64,000 nt of DNA from Bacteroidia bacterium (GTDB lineage: Bacteria > Bacteroidota > Bacteroidia > UBA4408). A program made the translations under genes and the position numbers. Below, piece by piece: positions 27,331 through 35,589 of this stretch; within the stretch, counting starts at the first letter, position 1; each line of letters opens with the position of its first letter. The stretch is from NCBI GenBank assembly GCA_020845635.1, contig JADLFI010000030.1, positions 118,678-182,677 on the forward strand. Direction: 5' to 3'. The notes below the pieces were generated by a model, which had not been told where the DNA came from, searched no databases, and saw only the letters and a program-made list of their open reading frames with translations.

Positions 27331-29010
27331 TTATCTATTAATAATTAGTTTGTTTGTTTTAACTCCATTATCAGTTGTAATAATGTGTATAGAGTAGATT
27401 CCGTTTGATAAGTTGTTTAAGTCTAATTGGGTTTGATTTTTAACTGAATATACTTGTTGACCTAAAGTATTAATAATTTCTACTTGAAATTCGTTTTGTG
27501 TAAAAGCTCCTTGAAGTGTTACAAACCCTGTTGTTGGATTAGGATAAATTTTTACTCCAACGCCTGCAGACAACTCAAATATATTTGTTATAGCTCCTGA
27601 GTATTTATAGCCTACAGAGTAGCTGTAAACACAACCATTATCATCGGTAACTCGTACCAGATAAATTCCATTAACGGTTGGGGTATAGTTTTGTGAAGTT
27701 GCTCCCGAAATAGCTTGTCCGTTTAAATACCATTGATAGGTTGTTGCAGAAGTAGAGGATAAGACACCGGAATTTTCTGTAATTGTTGGAATAGCCGGTG
27801 CAGGATTGTTGATATAACAATCGGAATAGCGATAGGCCTTTGAAACTGCACCTGAGGCTGTTTTAGTCCATAAATTTGTCCCGTTACTATTCGTTTCACT
27901 CATTACTCCCGACATACCGATAGTAATTAAATGATTTCCGTTAGGCAATTGTTGTGAGCCTCCTTGATTGTTCGTTTTACCTACACCTATAATACGGTCA
28001 GAATAAGTAGTAGGCATAAAGGCTTGCCCTGCCGTATAATCGTAAACATATCCATTAACAGGGGCATCAATAAAATCAACCGTTGACTTAGATGGTGTAC
28101 CTCCATTATTAAAACAAGCTAATCTACCTGCATTGGGCGAGCCTTCAGGTATCCAATGTGCATCATGCACTACATTCAGAGTTTTGGGTATTCCTGTTAT
28201 TCCGTAGGCTGCCGGGTTTCCCCAACGATACAAGATATCGCCACCTTTCCCTGAATTTCCGCCTGAATGTGAGGCTGCCTCAGCAGTTGTTGTGCTATGG
28301 TCAATAACATATATTTCATTTAGATTATGGCTGCTGAATGTAATTTGATCTAATATTGGATTATAGTCTATTCCATTCATGTGAATCCAGTCTTTTTGTG
28401 TATTGTAATTAATGTTTATCAATTCAGGATGGTCACTGATTGTGGTTGCGTAATTATCCTTTGATGGGTCATAATTTTGAACTAAATGATCCCAAAGGTG
28501 CCATTCCCAAACAACTGTACCGGTAGTGGCTCCGGTGGGCTGTACTTCTACAATTTTTTCCGACCATATTTCTATATTCTGCGAACAACCTGCCTGAGTA
28601 GCCTGGGCTGCTGTTTTTCTTTCGTAAGCTATCAGTAAAACATTCCCATTAGGCATAGGGCAAATATCGTGATGAGTACAGTAATTAGCGGTTGAGTAAA
28701 CAAAATCCCAAACAACATTACCATTATAATCAACTTTTTGTACCTCTCCACAAATGGGGCCGCCTGAAAATGAATTGCCGGAACGTGCTACCGTTCTAAC
28801 CAAAGTGCCTCCGGGTTCCATATAGGTAGAATAACCTGTTTTATAAGATGATGGGTGTGTCCATGTTTTTACTACAGTTCCTGTGGTATCGTACAAATAC
28901 GTTGCTGTACTGTTATTGGTGCTGTAAAGTGTTTTCCCATTCCACTTCTGTGCCATTGAAATTGTTGCAACACAAACAATGAGGCTTATTGCTAAAGCTA
29001 TTCTTTTCAT
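27331..29010 (-). CDS. Secreted arylsulfotransferase-family protein with T9SS sorting domain
   Basis: A 559-residue secreted protein with a signal peptide ending 'TISMA'. Residues about 20-390 form the beta-propeller of the arylsulfotransferase (ASST) family, with the His-bearing motifs 'YCTHHDICPMPNGNVL', 'DWIHMNGIDYNP' and 'SSHNLNEIYVID', plus 'RWGNPAAYG' and 'VHDAHWIPEG'. ASST enzymes move sulfate from aryl sulfates to phenols. An Ig-like segment (about 410-470) and a type A T9SS domain ('IYPNPTTGFVTLQG') follow. Its ATG overlaps the stop of the upstream gene by one base, so the two are translationally coupled. Acceptor and donor are unknown; the domain could also be a non-enzymatic propeller. 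Confidence 0.88.
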   Translation of the reverse strand: MKRIALAISLIVCVATISMAQKWNGKTLYSTNNSTATYLYDTTGTVVKTWTHPSSYKTGYSTYMEPGGTLVRTVARSGNSFSGGPICGEVQKVDYNGNVVWDFVYSTANYCTHHDICPMPNGNVLLIAYERKTAAQATQAGCSQNIEIWSEKIVEVQPTGATTGTVVWEWHLWDHLVQNYDPSKDNYATTISDHPELININYNTQKDWIHMNGIDYNPILDQITFSSHNLNEIYVIDHSTTTAEAASHSGGNSGKGGDILYRWGNPAAYGITGIPKTLNVVHDAHWIPEGSPNAGRLACFNNGGTPSKSTVDFIDAPVNGYVYDYTAGQAFMPTTYSDRIIGVGKTNNQGGSQQLPNGNHLITIGMSGVMSETNSNGTNLWTKTASGAVSKAYRYSDCYINNPAPAIPTITENSGVLSSTSATTYQWYLNGQAISGATSQNYTPTVNGIYLVRVTDDNGCVYSYSVGYKYSGAITNIFELSAGVGVKIYPNPTTGFVTLQGAFTQNEFQVEIINTLGQQVYSVKNQTQLDLNNLSNGIYSIHIITTDNGVKTNKLIINR

Positions 29011-30002
29011 TATTCAAATATTAATTTATAAGTAATTGATTCTTTTCCTTTTAGATTTAAAAAATACATTCCGGCATTAAAGTTGGCTTTCTCTACCTCA
29101 AGTTCTGTAGAAGTAATATTATCATAAAGTTGTATTGTTTTCCCTGTTATATCTTTTAATACTGCTGAGGTAAAATCCGAATTGTTAGTCCATTTTACGG
29201 TAATTCTATCTGTACTTGGATTAGGACTAATTGTTACCGCTAAATTTTGGGTTAATGATTTAATATTTGTAATAGTACAATTGGTACAAAATGAAAAACA
29301 TACTAAATCGAAAACACTGTCTGTACTTAGCTCTAAAGCTCGATTGCCATTAACAGCACAACCCGGTGGAACACTTTCTTCTTCGGTAATAGTAGCTCCA
29401 TTGAAAAACTTATATTCGTGCGATGTTCCTTGAGGAATAAAAACCAAACCCTCATAAACAGAATTGTTTTGCAAAGAAATAATTTGTGTTTTGGTTGCCC
29501 CCCAATTATTGAAAGTTCCCCCAATATGTACACCAGCAGTTGAAATACTTTCATTTTGCATATCTACAATAAGTCGGGCCATATACATATTGTCCGGTGC
29601 ATTTCCTCCAAATAATAAAGCCCCAATAAACGTAGTATCATTAGCTGTTGAATCTACATATATCCAACGATTATCAATAAAATCATATCCCACACGAGAT
29701 TCTACCGGAACAAATTCAACATCGTAGAATAAATTTCCGTTGGCAAATTTGTATTCGTATTTTTGAAAAGCAGGAATATCCACTACAATACTGTAAATAC
29801 TGGTACTTCCTTCTTGCAGCATTGGTGCTAAATAGGCAAAGTTTGTTCCTAATCCTGCTGCTTCTGTAAAATCGCCTACAACATGAACACCTCCGGGGTT
29901 TATGGTTTCGTTTTGCATATCTACCGCAAATTTTACTTTCTTAGCTTGGGAGGTAAATGATATTAGAACTAAGACAGTAATCAAAAAATTAATTTTACTC
30001 AT
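29010..30002 (-). CDS. Secreted protein with two E-set/glycan-binding-like repeats and T9SS sorting domain
   Basis: A 330-residue protein. ATG 30002 gives 'MSKINFLITVLVLISFTSQA', a good signal peptide; the longer frame begins with TTG 30008. Two homologous units, about 22-130 and 140-240, each open with 'VDMQNE-I---GVH' and contain 'VGDFTEAAG' or 'GGTFNNWGA', resembling the E-set domains of starch-binding and AMPK-type glycan-binding modules. The C-terminus is a type A T9SS domain ('ISPNPSTDRITVKW'). It is first in the cluster with the arylsulfotransferase and CotH kinase, and may bind glycan or simply display on the surface. No catalytic residues are apparent. Confidence 0.78.
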   Translation of the reverse strand: MSKINFLITVLVLISFTSQAKKVKFAVDMQNETINPGGVHVVGDFTEAAGLGTNFAYLAPMLQEGSTSIYSIVVDIPAFQKYEYKFANGNLFYDVEFVPVESRVGYDFIDNRWIYVDSTANDTTFIGALLFGGNAPDNMYMARLIVDMQNESISTAGVHIGGTFNNWGATKTQIISLQNNSVYEGLVFIPQGTSHEYKFFNGATITEEESVPPGCAVNGNRALELSTDSVFDLVCFSFCTNCTITNIKSLTQNLAVTISPNPSTDRITVKWTNNSDFTSAVLKDITGKTIQLYDNITSTELEVEKANFNAGMYFLNLKGKESITYKLIFE

Positions 30003-30132
30003 AATCAAAATTTTTATAATGAGCCAAATTAATTGAAAATGATGAAATTATTACAATAATTGCGATGAATAATTACTTTATGCAGAAGTTTTGTAATAAT
30101 GCAAGGAGAGAATAATTGTATTTAAACCCTAT

Positions 30133-31356
30133 CTATACCTTTGTGCCTCTGGTTCTTAAAGATGATAAATTAAGCAATATTAAACCTGCAAAAATTATTA
30201 ATGCGGCCACAAATAACATAATATTTGCCCAAGGAACCAAAGTATAAGTAAAAGAGGCTATTCCTTGTATTCCCAAAATTAACTCATTTAAAACTACCCC
30301 TATCAAAAATAGAAATAACCCTACCCTCACTTGTTTTGTGGATATTATTAATTGATTGATATAGCAATAACCTATTAAAAATACAGTAATAAATGCTAAT
30401 AAAGCTAAGTGCAGGTAGGCTATAACAATAGGACGAAAACCAAATGCAAACTTACTTATAGCCGGAACAATTGACCCTGCTTGTAGTGCGAACTTGGCAA
30501 TAAGCGCCACAGAAACACATATATACATGGCTTTTGAAATAGTATCTAAAGTTATTCTCTTAAATATTTTTGTTTCCAAAAATCTTGCTAAAAGCAAAAA
30601 CACAGCAAACGATTGAAATGTAGTTGCTATTACTACAATAATATAAAACCAACGTGGCAAATCCAACCATAATATGGATAAACCATAGGCCGGTACACAG
30701 GTTAAAGCAAATAATCTAAAAATTGAATCTTCTTGTTCTATAAAAATATCACGTTCATATAAATAGTTTATCAACAAACCCATACAAGCAAAGAAGAACC
30801 AACCATTGTACTGGAAATGTAAAGTCCAATACATTGAGGCTAAATATAAATGCTGGTCAAATTGACGTGTAACCATCATATACCCTAAGGAAATCATTCC
30901 AACGGTGGATAAGATATAAAATAATAAAGCCCCATTCATCCACTTAATACCGGGCAAATCGTCTAATTCCTTAAATTGAAAATATATTTTTATGCTAAAC
31001 CATATTGAAACAACAACATACAAACACGAGAATAGTACTGAAGCAACGCTAAATCCGGAATAAAGGTATGTAACAAGCATTCCATACGAAGAAAAAATAT
31101 TGGCCCATAATAGTTTATTAAATGACTTTGTTACTTCGGGTTCAACCTCATCTCTAATGCTGTATAGCATTAATACCATAAGGCATGTTGTTATCCATCC
31201 GCTTAAAGCAAAATTTGAGTGCGCCAATTGTAAGTGCTTTTGATCAAAAATAGGAAACTCAAACCCTATTTTATATCTCATTATTACTCCCAATAATGCA
31301 ACAATAAGCAAATTGATTAAACAAAAGCGAATCCAAAATTTATAATTCAGCTCCAT
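30133..31356 (-). CDS. Orphan polytopic membrane protein resembling heme-copper oxidase subunit I
   Basis: 407 residues with about 11-12 hydrophobic segments and almost no soluble part, so an integral inner-membrane protein. Histidines fall in oxidase-like places: 'QKHLQLAHSNFALSGW' (H41, H46), 'LHFQYNGWFFFACMG' and 'AYLHLALLAF'. This recalls a family of subunit-I-like proteins in Bacteroidota that lack partner subunits. I do not see a full set of copper and heme ligands, so oxidase activity is not claimed. No subunit II, cytochrome c or assembly gene is adjacent; alaS lies upstream on the same strand, more than 360 bases away. Alternatives are a heme-sensing or NnrS-like protein. Confidence 0.55.
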   Translation of the reverse strand: MELNYKFWIRFCLINLLIVALLGVIMRYKIGFEFPIFDQKHLQLAHSNFALSGWITTCLMVLMLYSIRDEVEPEVTKSFNKLLWANIFSSYGMLVTYLYSGFSVASVLFSCLYVVVSIWFSIKIYFQFKELDDLPGIKWMNGALLFYILSTVGMISLGYMMVTRQFDQHLYLASMYWTLHFQYNGWFFFACMGLLINYLYERDIFIEQEDSIFRLFALTCVPAYGLSILWLDLPRWFYIIVVIATTFQSFAVFLLLARFLETKIFKRITLDTISKAMYICVSVALIAKFALQAGSIVPAISKFAFGFRPIVIAYLHLALLAFITVFLIGYCYINQLIISTKQVRVGLFLFLIGVVLNELILGIQGIASFTYTLVPWANIMLFVAALIIFAGLILLNLSSLRTRGTKV

Positions 31357-31725
31357 TTATTAAAATATTTTTTGTTTAATAATATACGGTTTTCTTTGAG
31401 ATAAAAAAAGAAGCTACTCAAATAAAGATATAAAACACGGAATGAATGATGTGCAGACAAAAAGACATTACGGTGACTATTGATTGTTACATCAGATATT
31501 GCTTTAAATTCTGCCCTGAAAAGTGTTTTAGTGAACACCATAAACAAAAAAATCAATACGTATTCTGCTTTTACAAAAATAAGAAAAGCTTTTGGTTTTT
31601 GATGTATATTTTATACGATTTCTGGTGGTTTTTATGATTAATTATATAATTAACAAACTCGCCACACAGGATATTGAATTAGGCTTTCCGGTATTAGATT
31701 GATAACTTACAAAAGGACAAAACGG
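31357..31725. other. Non-coding stretch between the membrane protein gene and alaS
   Basis: 369 AT-rich bases. Short open frames (31347-31556 reverse, 31446-31637 forward) have no recognisable protein features and overlap each other. The region should hold the promoter of the membrane protein gene, but I see no TAnnTTTG box in a good place and no clear terminator for alaS. Confidence 0.5.
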
Positions 31726-34329
31726 TTAAAATAATTGTTTAAATAATTGAAAAACTTTTTCTGTTGACAGTATATTACCACTTGCAGTAGCGTATGCGGG
31801 ACTTCCTCCCCCTCCTCCTTTTATTTCTTCGGCAAGTTTTTTAACTATTTGTGCAGCGTTTAGTTTTTTATCATTTACTAAATCGTTACTCAGCGCCACA
31901 AATAATTGTATTTTATGGTGGGCAAAAGTTGCCAATAAAACCGCTGTATTATCAGTTTGCTTTAATTGAAAACATAAATCTTTAACAATATCTGCCGAGT
32001 TTAATTCTACTTCCGAAACAATAATATTTACCCCATTTATAGTAGTTCTTTGGGCTATTAACTCTGCCTTTATCGTCTTTGCTTTTTCACGTAACAGGGT
32101 TTCAATTTCCTTGTTTAGTTGAGCATTCTCAAGCAGTAAGTTTGATATACTCTTTACAATATCTTTTGGATTTTTTAAGCTTTCTTTTACAGCACCTAAA
32201 ATGTGCAAATTATCATTAAAATACTTTTCGGCAGCTCCAGCGGTTATGGCTTCAATTCTTCTTACTCCTGCCGCTACTGCTCCTTCCGAAACAATTTTAA
32301 ACATTCCTATTTTTCCTGTTTGGCTTACATGTGTCCCCCCACAAAGCTCAATACTATAGTTTTTATCAAAAGTAACTACCCTTACTTGCTCTCCATATTT
32401 TTCGCCAAACAAAGCCATGGCGCCCAATTTACGGGCATCCTCCAAATTCATGTATTTCACTTCTAAAGGAATATTTTCGCGAATTTTTTGGTTTACCATT
32501 TGCTCAATTTCTAAAATCTCCTCACTGCTTAATTTAGAAAAGTGCGAAAAATCAAAACGTAAGTATTCTTGATTTACCAAGGATCCTTTTTGCTCTACAT
32601 GTTTCCCTAAAATATTACGTAATGCTGCATGCATAAGGTGTGTAGCGCTATGATTATTTTCAGTATCTGCACGTTCAACAGCATTTACCTTCGCATAGAA
32701 CTTGCGTTCGGTGTTTTCAGGAAGCTTTTCGGTAATATGAATCGTTATTCCATTTTCTTTTTTTGTATCAACAACTTCAATAATTTCATTCTCAAAAATT
32801 AATTTCCCTGTATCGCCAACCTGCCCTCCGCTCTCGGCATAAAAAGGTGTAATACTCAACACCAATTGATATTGCTCTTTATTCTTGCTTTTTACTTTTC
32901 TGTAACGTATAATTTGTGTTTCGCTTTCAAGTTGCTCATATCCTATAAATACCGATTCTTGTCCCGGTAATAATTCTACCCAATCATTTGTATCAACTTG
33001 TGCTGCCGCACGTGAGCGTTCTTTTTGCTGCGCCATACATAAAGCAAATCCCTCCATATCAACACTGTAATTTTGTTCGCGTGCTATCAGTTGGGTTAAG
33101 TCTATCGGAAAACCATAAGTATCATAAAGTTCAAAGGCGAAGGCTCCGTCTATAATATTGTCTTTTATTTGAGAAATATGGTTATTAAATCTAATTATTC
33201 CGTTTCCTAAGGTTCGTAAAAAGGCTGTTTCTTCTTCTTTAATTACGTTCTCTATTAAAGCTTGTTGAGCTTTTAATTCCGGAAATACATCGCCCATCTC
33301 GTTAACCAGTATTTTAACCATGCGGTATAAAAACGGCTCTTTAACCTCCAAAAATGTATAATAGTATCTCACTGCTCTACGTAAAATTCTCCTAATAACA
33401 TAACCTGCTTTATTGTTTCCGGGTAACTGCCCATCGGCTATGGCAAAAGAAATTGCTCTAATGTGGTCGCTCAATACTCGTATTGCTATATCTGTTTTTT
33501 CATCTCTCCCATAAGTTTTCTCTGATTGCTGTGAAACGTAGTTAATTAATGGCAAAAAAACGTGAGTGTCATAATTGCTTTGTTTACCTTCAATAGCTCT
33601 ACACAAACGCTCAAATCCCATTCCTGTATCAACATGCTGTTTAGGTAGTTTTACCAAGCTGCCATCAGCTCTCCGCTCAAACTCCATAAATACATTATTC
33701 CATATTTCAATAACTTGAGGGTGATCATTGTTTACAAGTGTTTTTCCGTCTATTTTTTGTCTTTCTTCATCACTTCTCAAATCAATGTGAATCTCACTGC
33801 ATGGGCCGCATGGGCCGGTTTCTCCCATTTCCCAAAAATTATCTTTTTTATTTCCGTTTAAAATGCGATCCTTATCTATCCACTTAGCCCAATTATCGTA
33901 TGCTTCCTGATCAAAAGCCAGATTTTCTTTTTCATCTCCCTGAAAAACAGTTACGTACAATCTGTTTTTATCGAGTTTATAAACTTCGGTTAGCAGTTCC
34001 CAAGCCCAAGCAATGGCTTCAGTCTTAAAATAGTCACCAAAACTCCAGTTCCCTAACATTTCAAACATGGTGTGATGATAGGTATCAACTCCTACTTCTT
34101 CCAAATCATTATGTTTACCACTAACACGAAGACACTTTTGTGTGTTGGCAATACGAGGAAACTTAATGGGCGAATTCCCCAAAAATATATCTTTAAAAGG
34201 AGCCATTCCACTATTATTAAACATTAGTGTAGGGTCGTTCTTTACTACCATTGGAGCCGAGGCTACAATTTCATGTTGTTTTGATTTAAAAAAATCAAGA
34301 AATGTTTGTCTTACTTTACGTGATTCCAT
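31726..34329 (-). CDS. alaS: Alanyl-tRNA synthetase
   Basis: Charges tRNA-Ala; cytoplasmic class II synthetase. The 867 residues are full length. In order: the catalytic core opening 'RQTFLDFFKSKQHEI' with 'MFNNSGMAPFKDIFLG' and 'HHTMFEMLGNWSFGDYF', the motif 'GETGPCGPCSEIHID', the tRNA-recognition domain, the editing domain with zinc-site motifs 'HSATHLMH' and 'CGGTHVSQTG', and a C-terminal C-Ala/DHHA1-like domain with a Gly-rich 'GGGGGSPAYATA'. The start ATG is preceded by a likely promoter box about 100 bases upstream. It is divergent from the M23 peptidase gene. Confidence 0.98.
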   Translation of the reverse strand: MESRKVRQTFLDFFKSKQHEIVASAPMVVKNDPTLMFNNSGMAPFKDIFLGNSPIKFPRIANTQKCLRVSGKHNDLEEVGVDTYHHTMFEMLGNWSFGDYFKTEAIAWAWELLTEVYKLDKNRLYVTVFQGDEKENLAFDQEAYDNWAKWIDKDRILNGNKKDNFWEMGETGPCGPCSEIHIDLRSDEERQKIDGKTLVNNDHPQVIEIWNNVFMEFERRADGSLVKLPKQHVDTGMGFERLCRAIEGKQSNYDTHVFLPLINYVSQQSEKTYGRDEKTDIAIRVLSDHIRAISFAIADGQLPGNNKAGYVIRRILRRAVRYYYTFLEVKEPFLYRMVKILVNEMGDVFPELKAQQALIENVIKEEETAFLRTLGNGIIRFNNHISQIKDNIIDGAFAFELYDTYGFPIDLTQLIAREQNYSVDMEGFALCMAQQKERSRAAAQVDTNDWVELLPGQESVFIGYEQLESETQIIRYRKVKSKNKEQYQLVLSITPFYAESGGQVGDTGKLIFENEIIEVVDTKKENGITIHITEKLPENTERKFYAKVNAVERADTENNHSATHLMHAALRNILGKHVEQKGSLVNQEYLRFDFSHFSKLSSEEILEIEQMVNQKIRENIPLEVKYMNLEDARKLGAMALFGEKYGEQVRVVTFDKNYSIELCGGTHVSQTGKIGMFKIVSEGAVAAGVRRIEAITAGAAEKYFNDNLHILGAVKESLKNPKDIVKSISNLLLENAQLNKEIETLLREKAKTIKAELIAQRTTINGVNIIVSEVELNSADIVKDLCFQLKQTDNTAVLLATFAHHKIQLFVALSNDLVNDKKLNAAQIVKKLAEEIKGGGGGSPAYATASGNILSTEKVFQLFKQLF

Positions 34330-34426
34330 TTGGTTCCTTATCCTAATTCTGTTTTAAATTTAACTTTCTATAATTTATTTTGCTAAAAACCTCTAATTAA
34401 ATAATCCTTTGTTATTTTAAAGGTTG

Positions 34427-34434
34427 CAAATTTA
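34427..34434 (-). promoter_or_regulatory. Possible -7 box of the alaS promoter
   Basis: Reads TAAATTTG on the reverse strand (TAnnTTTG). It would give alaS a leader of roughly 90 bases. A reverse-strand TTTG at 34459-34462 is 24 bases away, longer than the usual spacer. Confidence 0.35.
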
Positions 34435-34484
34435 GTGTATTTGGTTTACTTTGGTTTCCAAAATAGTAAAATTGATAAAAAAAG

Positions 34485-35456
34485 ATGTCAAAAATTAAAT
34501 TCTATTTCAATACTAAATCGCTAACTTATGAAAAAGTTCAAGTTCGATTAAGGGATAGGGTATTAAAGGTAGCCAGCTTTTTACTTACAGGACTGGCATT
34601 TGCGGCTGTCACAATGTTTTTTGCATATCGTTATTTTGATTCTCCTCGAGAAAAACAGTTGGAGCGAGAGTTGGAAGCTATGAAATATCAATATGATATA
34701 CTTGATGGGAAGCTTAACCAAATGAATGTGGTTCTTGTTGATTTGCAAAATAGAGATGATAATGTTTATAGAATGATTTTTGAAGCCGACCCGATTCCTG
34801 CCGAAATACGTAATGCGGGATTTGGAGGGGTTGACCGCTATAAAGAGTTAGAGGGATTAAATAACAGCGATTTGCTTATACAAGCAAGTATGAAACTAGA
34901 TAAAATTGCCAAAAAAATGTATATTCAAAGTAAATCGTTTGATGAAGTAGTAAAGATGGCTAATAACAAATCTGTGATGCTTGCTAGTATTCCCGCTATT
35001 CAACCTATTAATAATAAAAATCTAAAAAGAGTTGCTTCGGGTTTTGGTTATCGTACTCATCCTATTTATAAAACATCACACTTACATTCAGGAATAGATT
35101 TTTCGGCTCCTGTGGGAACTCCTATTTATGCTACCGGTGATGGCATTGTTGAGGCTTCTGATAATCTCTCGCAAGGGTATGGAAACCACGTGGTAATTAA
35201 TCACAGCTACGGGTATAAAACGCTTTACGGGCACATGAGTCGTTTTGCCGTAAAAAAGGGGCAAAAGGTAAAAAGAGGCGATATAATTGGCTACGTTGGA
35301 AACACAGGGATGAGCACAGGTCCTCATTTGCATTATGAGGTTATCAAAAATAATTCAAAAATAAATCCTATCAATTTCTTTTATAATGATTTATCTCCTA
35401 CAGAGTATCAAGCTATGATAGATCAGGTTTCAAGAAATACTCAATCTTTCGACTAA
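34485..35456 (+). CDS. M23 family (LytM-type) peptidoglycan endopeptidase, membrane anchored
   Basis: A 323-residue envelope protein. A short cytoplasmic N-terminus is followed by a membrane anchor at about 32-50 ('ASFLLTGLAFAAVTMFFAY'), a coiled-coil-like stretch at about 55-90, and a C-terminal M23 domain at about 185-305. The domain shows the zinc ligands 'HLHSGIDFSAPVGTP' (H-x3-D) and 'GPHLHYEV' (HxH), plus 'GNHVVINHSYGYKTLYGHM'. With both zinc motifs intact it is expected to cut peptide cross-links in the cell wall, though some anchored members act as activators. It is divergent from alaS and appears monocistronic. Confidence 0.93.
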   Translation: MSKIKFYFNTKSLTYEKVQVRLRDRVLKVASFLLTGLAFAAVTMFFAYRYFDSPREKQLERELEAMKYQYDILDGKLNQMNVVLVDLQNRDDNVYRMIFEADPIPAEIRNAGFGGVDRYKELEGLNNSDLLIQASMKLDKIAKKMYIQSKSFDEVVKMANNKSVMLASIPAIQPINNKNLKRVASGFGYRTHPIYKTSHLHSGIDFSAPVGTPIYATGDGIVEASDNLSQGYGNHVVINHSYGYKTLYGHMSRFAVKKGQKVKRGDIIGYVGNTGMSTGPHLHYEVIKNNSKINPINFFYNDLSPTEYQAMIDQVSRNTQSFD

Positions 35457-35563
35457 TTTTTGTTTTGTAATAGTTTAGCCATTGGTTCGCAGAAATCAGT
35501 TTGTTTTTAATGGTTAATTATACTAACTTTATACATTATAGCATAAAACAAAGGAAAAAAAGG

Positions 35564-35571
35564 TAACTTTG
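35564..35571 (+). promoter_or_regulatory. -7 box of the aldehyde dehydrogenase promoter
   Basis: TAACTTTG matches TAnnTTTG and ends 19 bases before the ATG. No -33 TTTG is seen at the standard distance. Confidence 0.5.
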
Positions 35572-35589
35572 CATTAAAATTATTTTATT

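Noticed and set aside
30133-31356. Functional terminal oxidase subunit I
   Set aside because: The complete set of heme and copper ligands and partner subunits could not be seen, so only a resemblance is reported.
31347-31637. Two small overlapping open frames in the gap before alaS
   Set aside because: They overlap one another on opposite strands, are rich in Phe/Tyr/Lys from AT-rich DNA and have no signal or domain.
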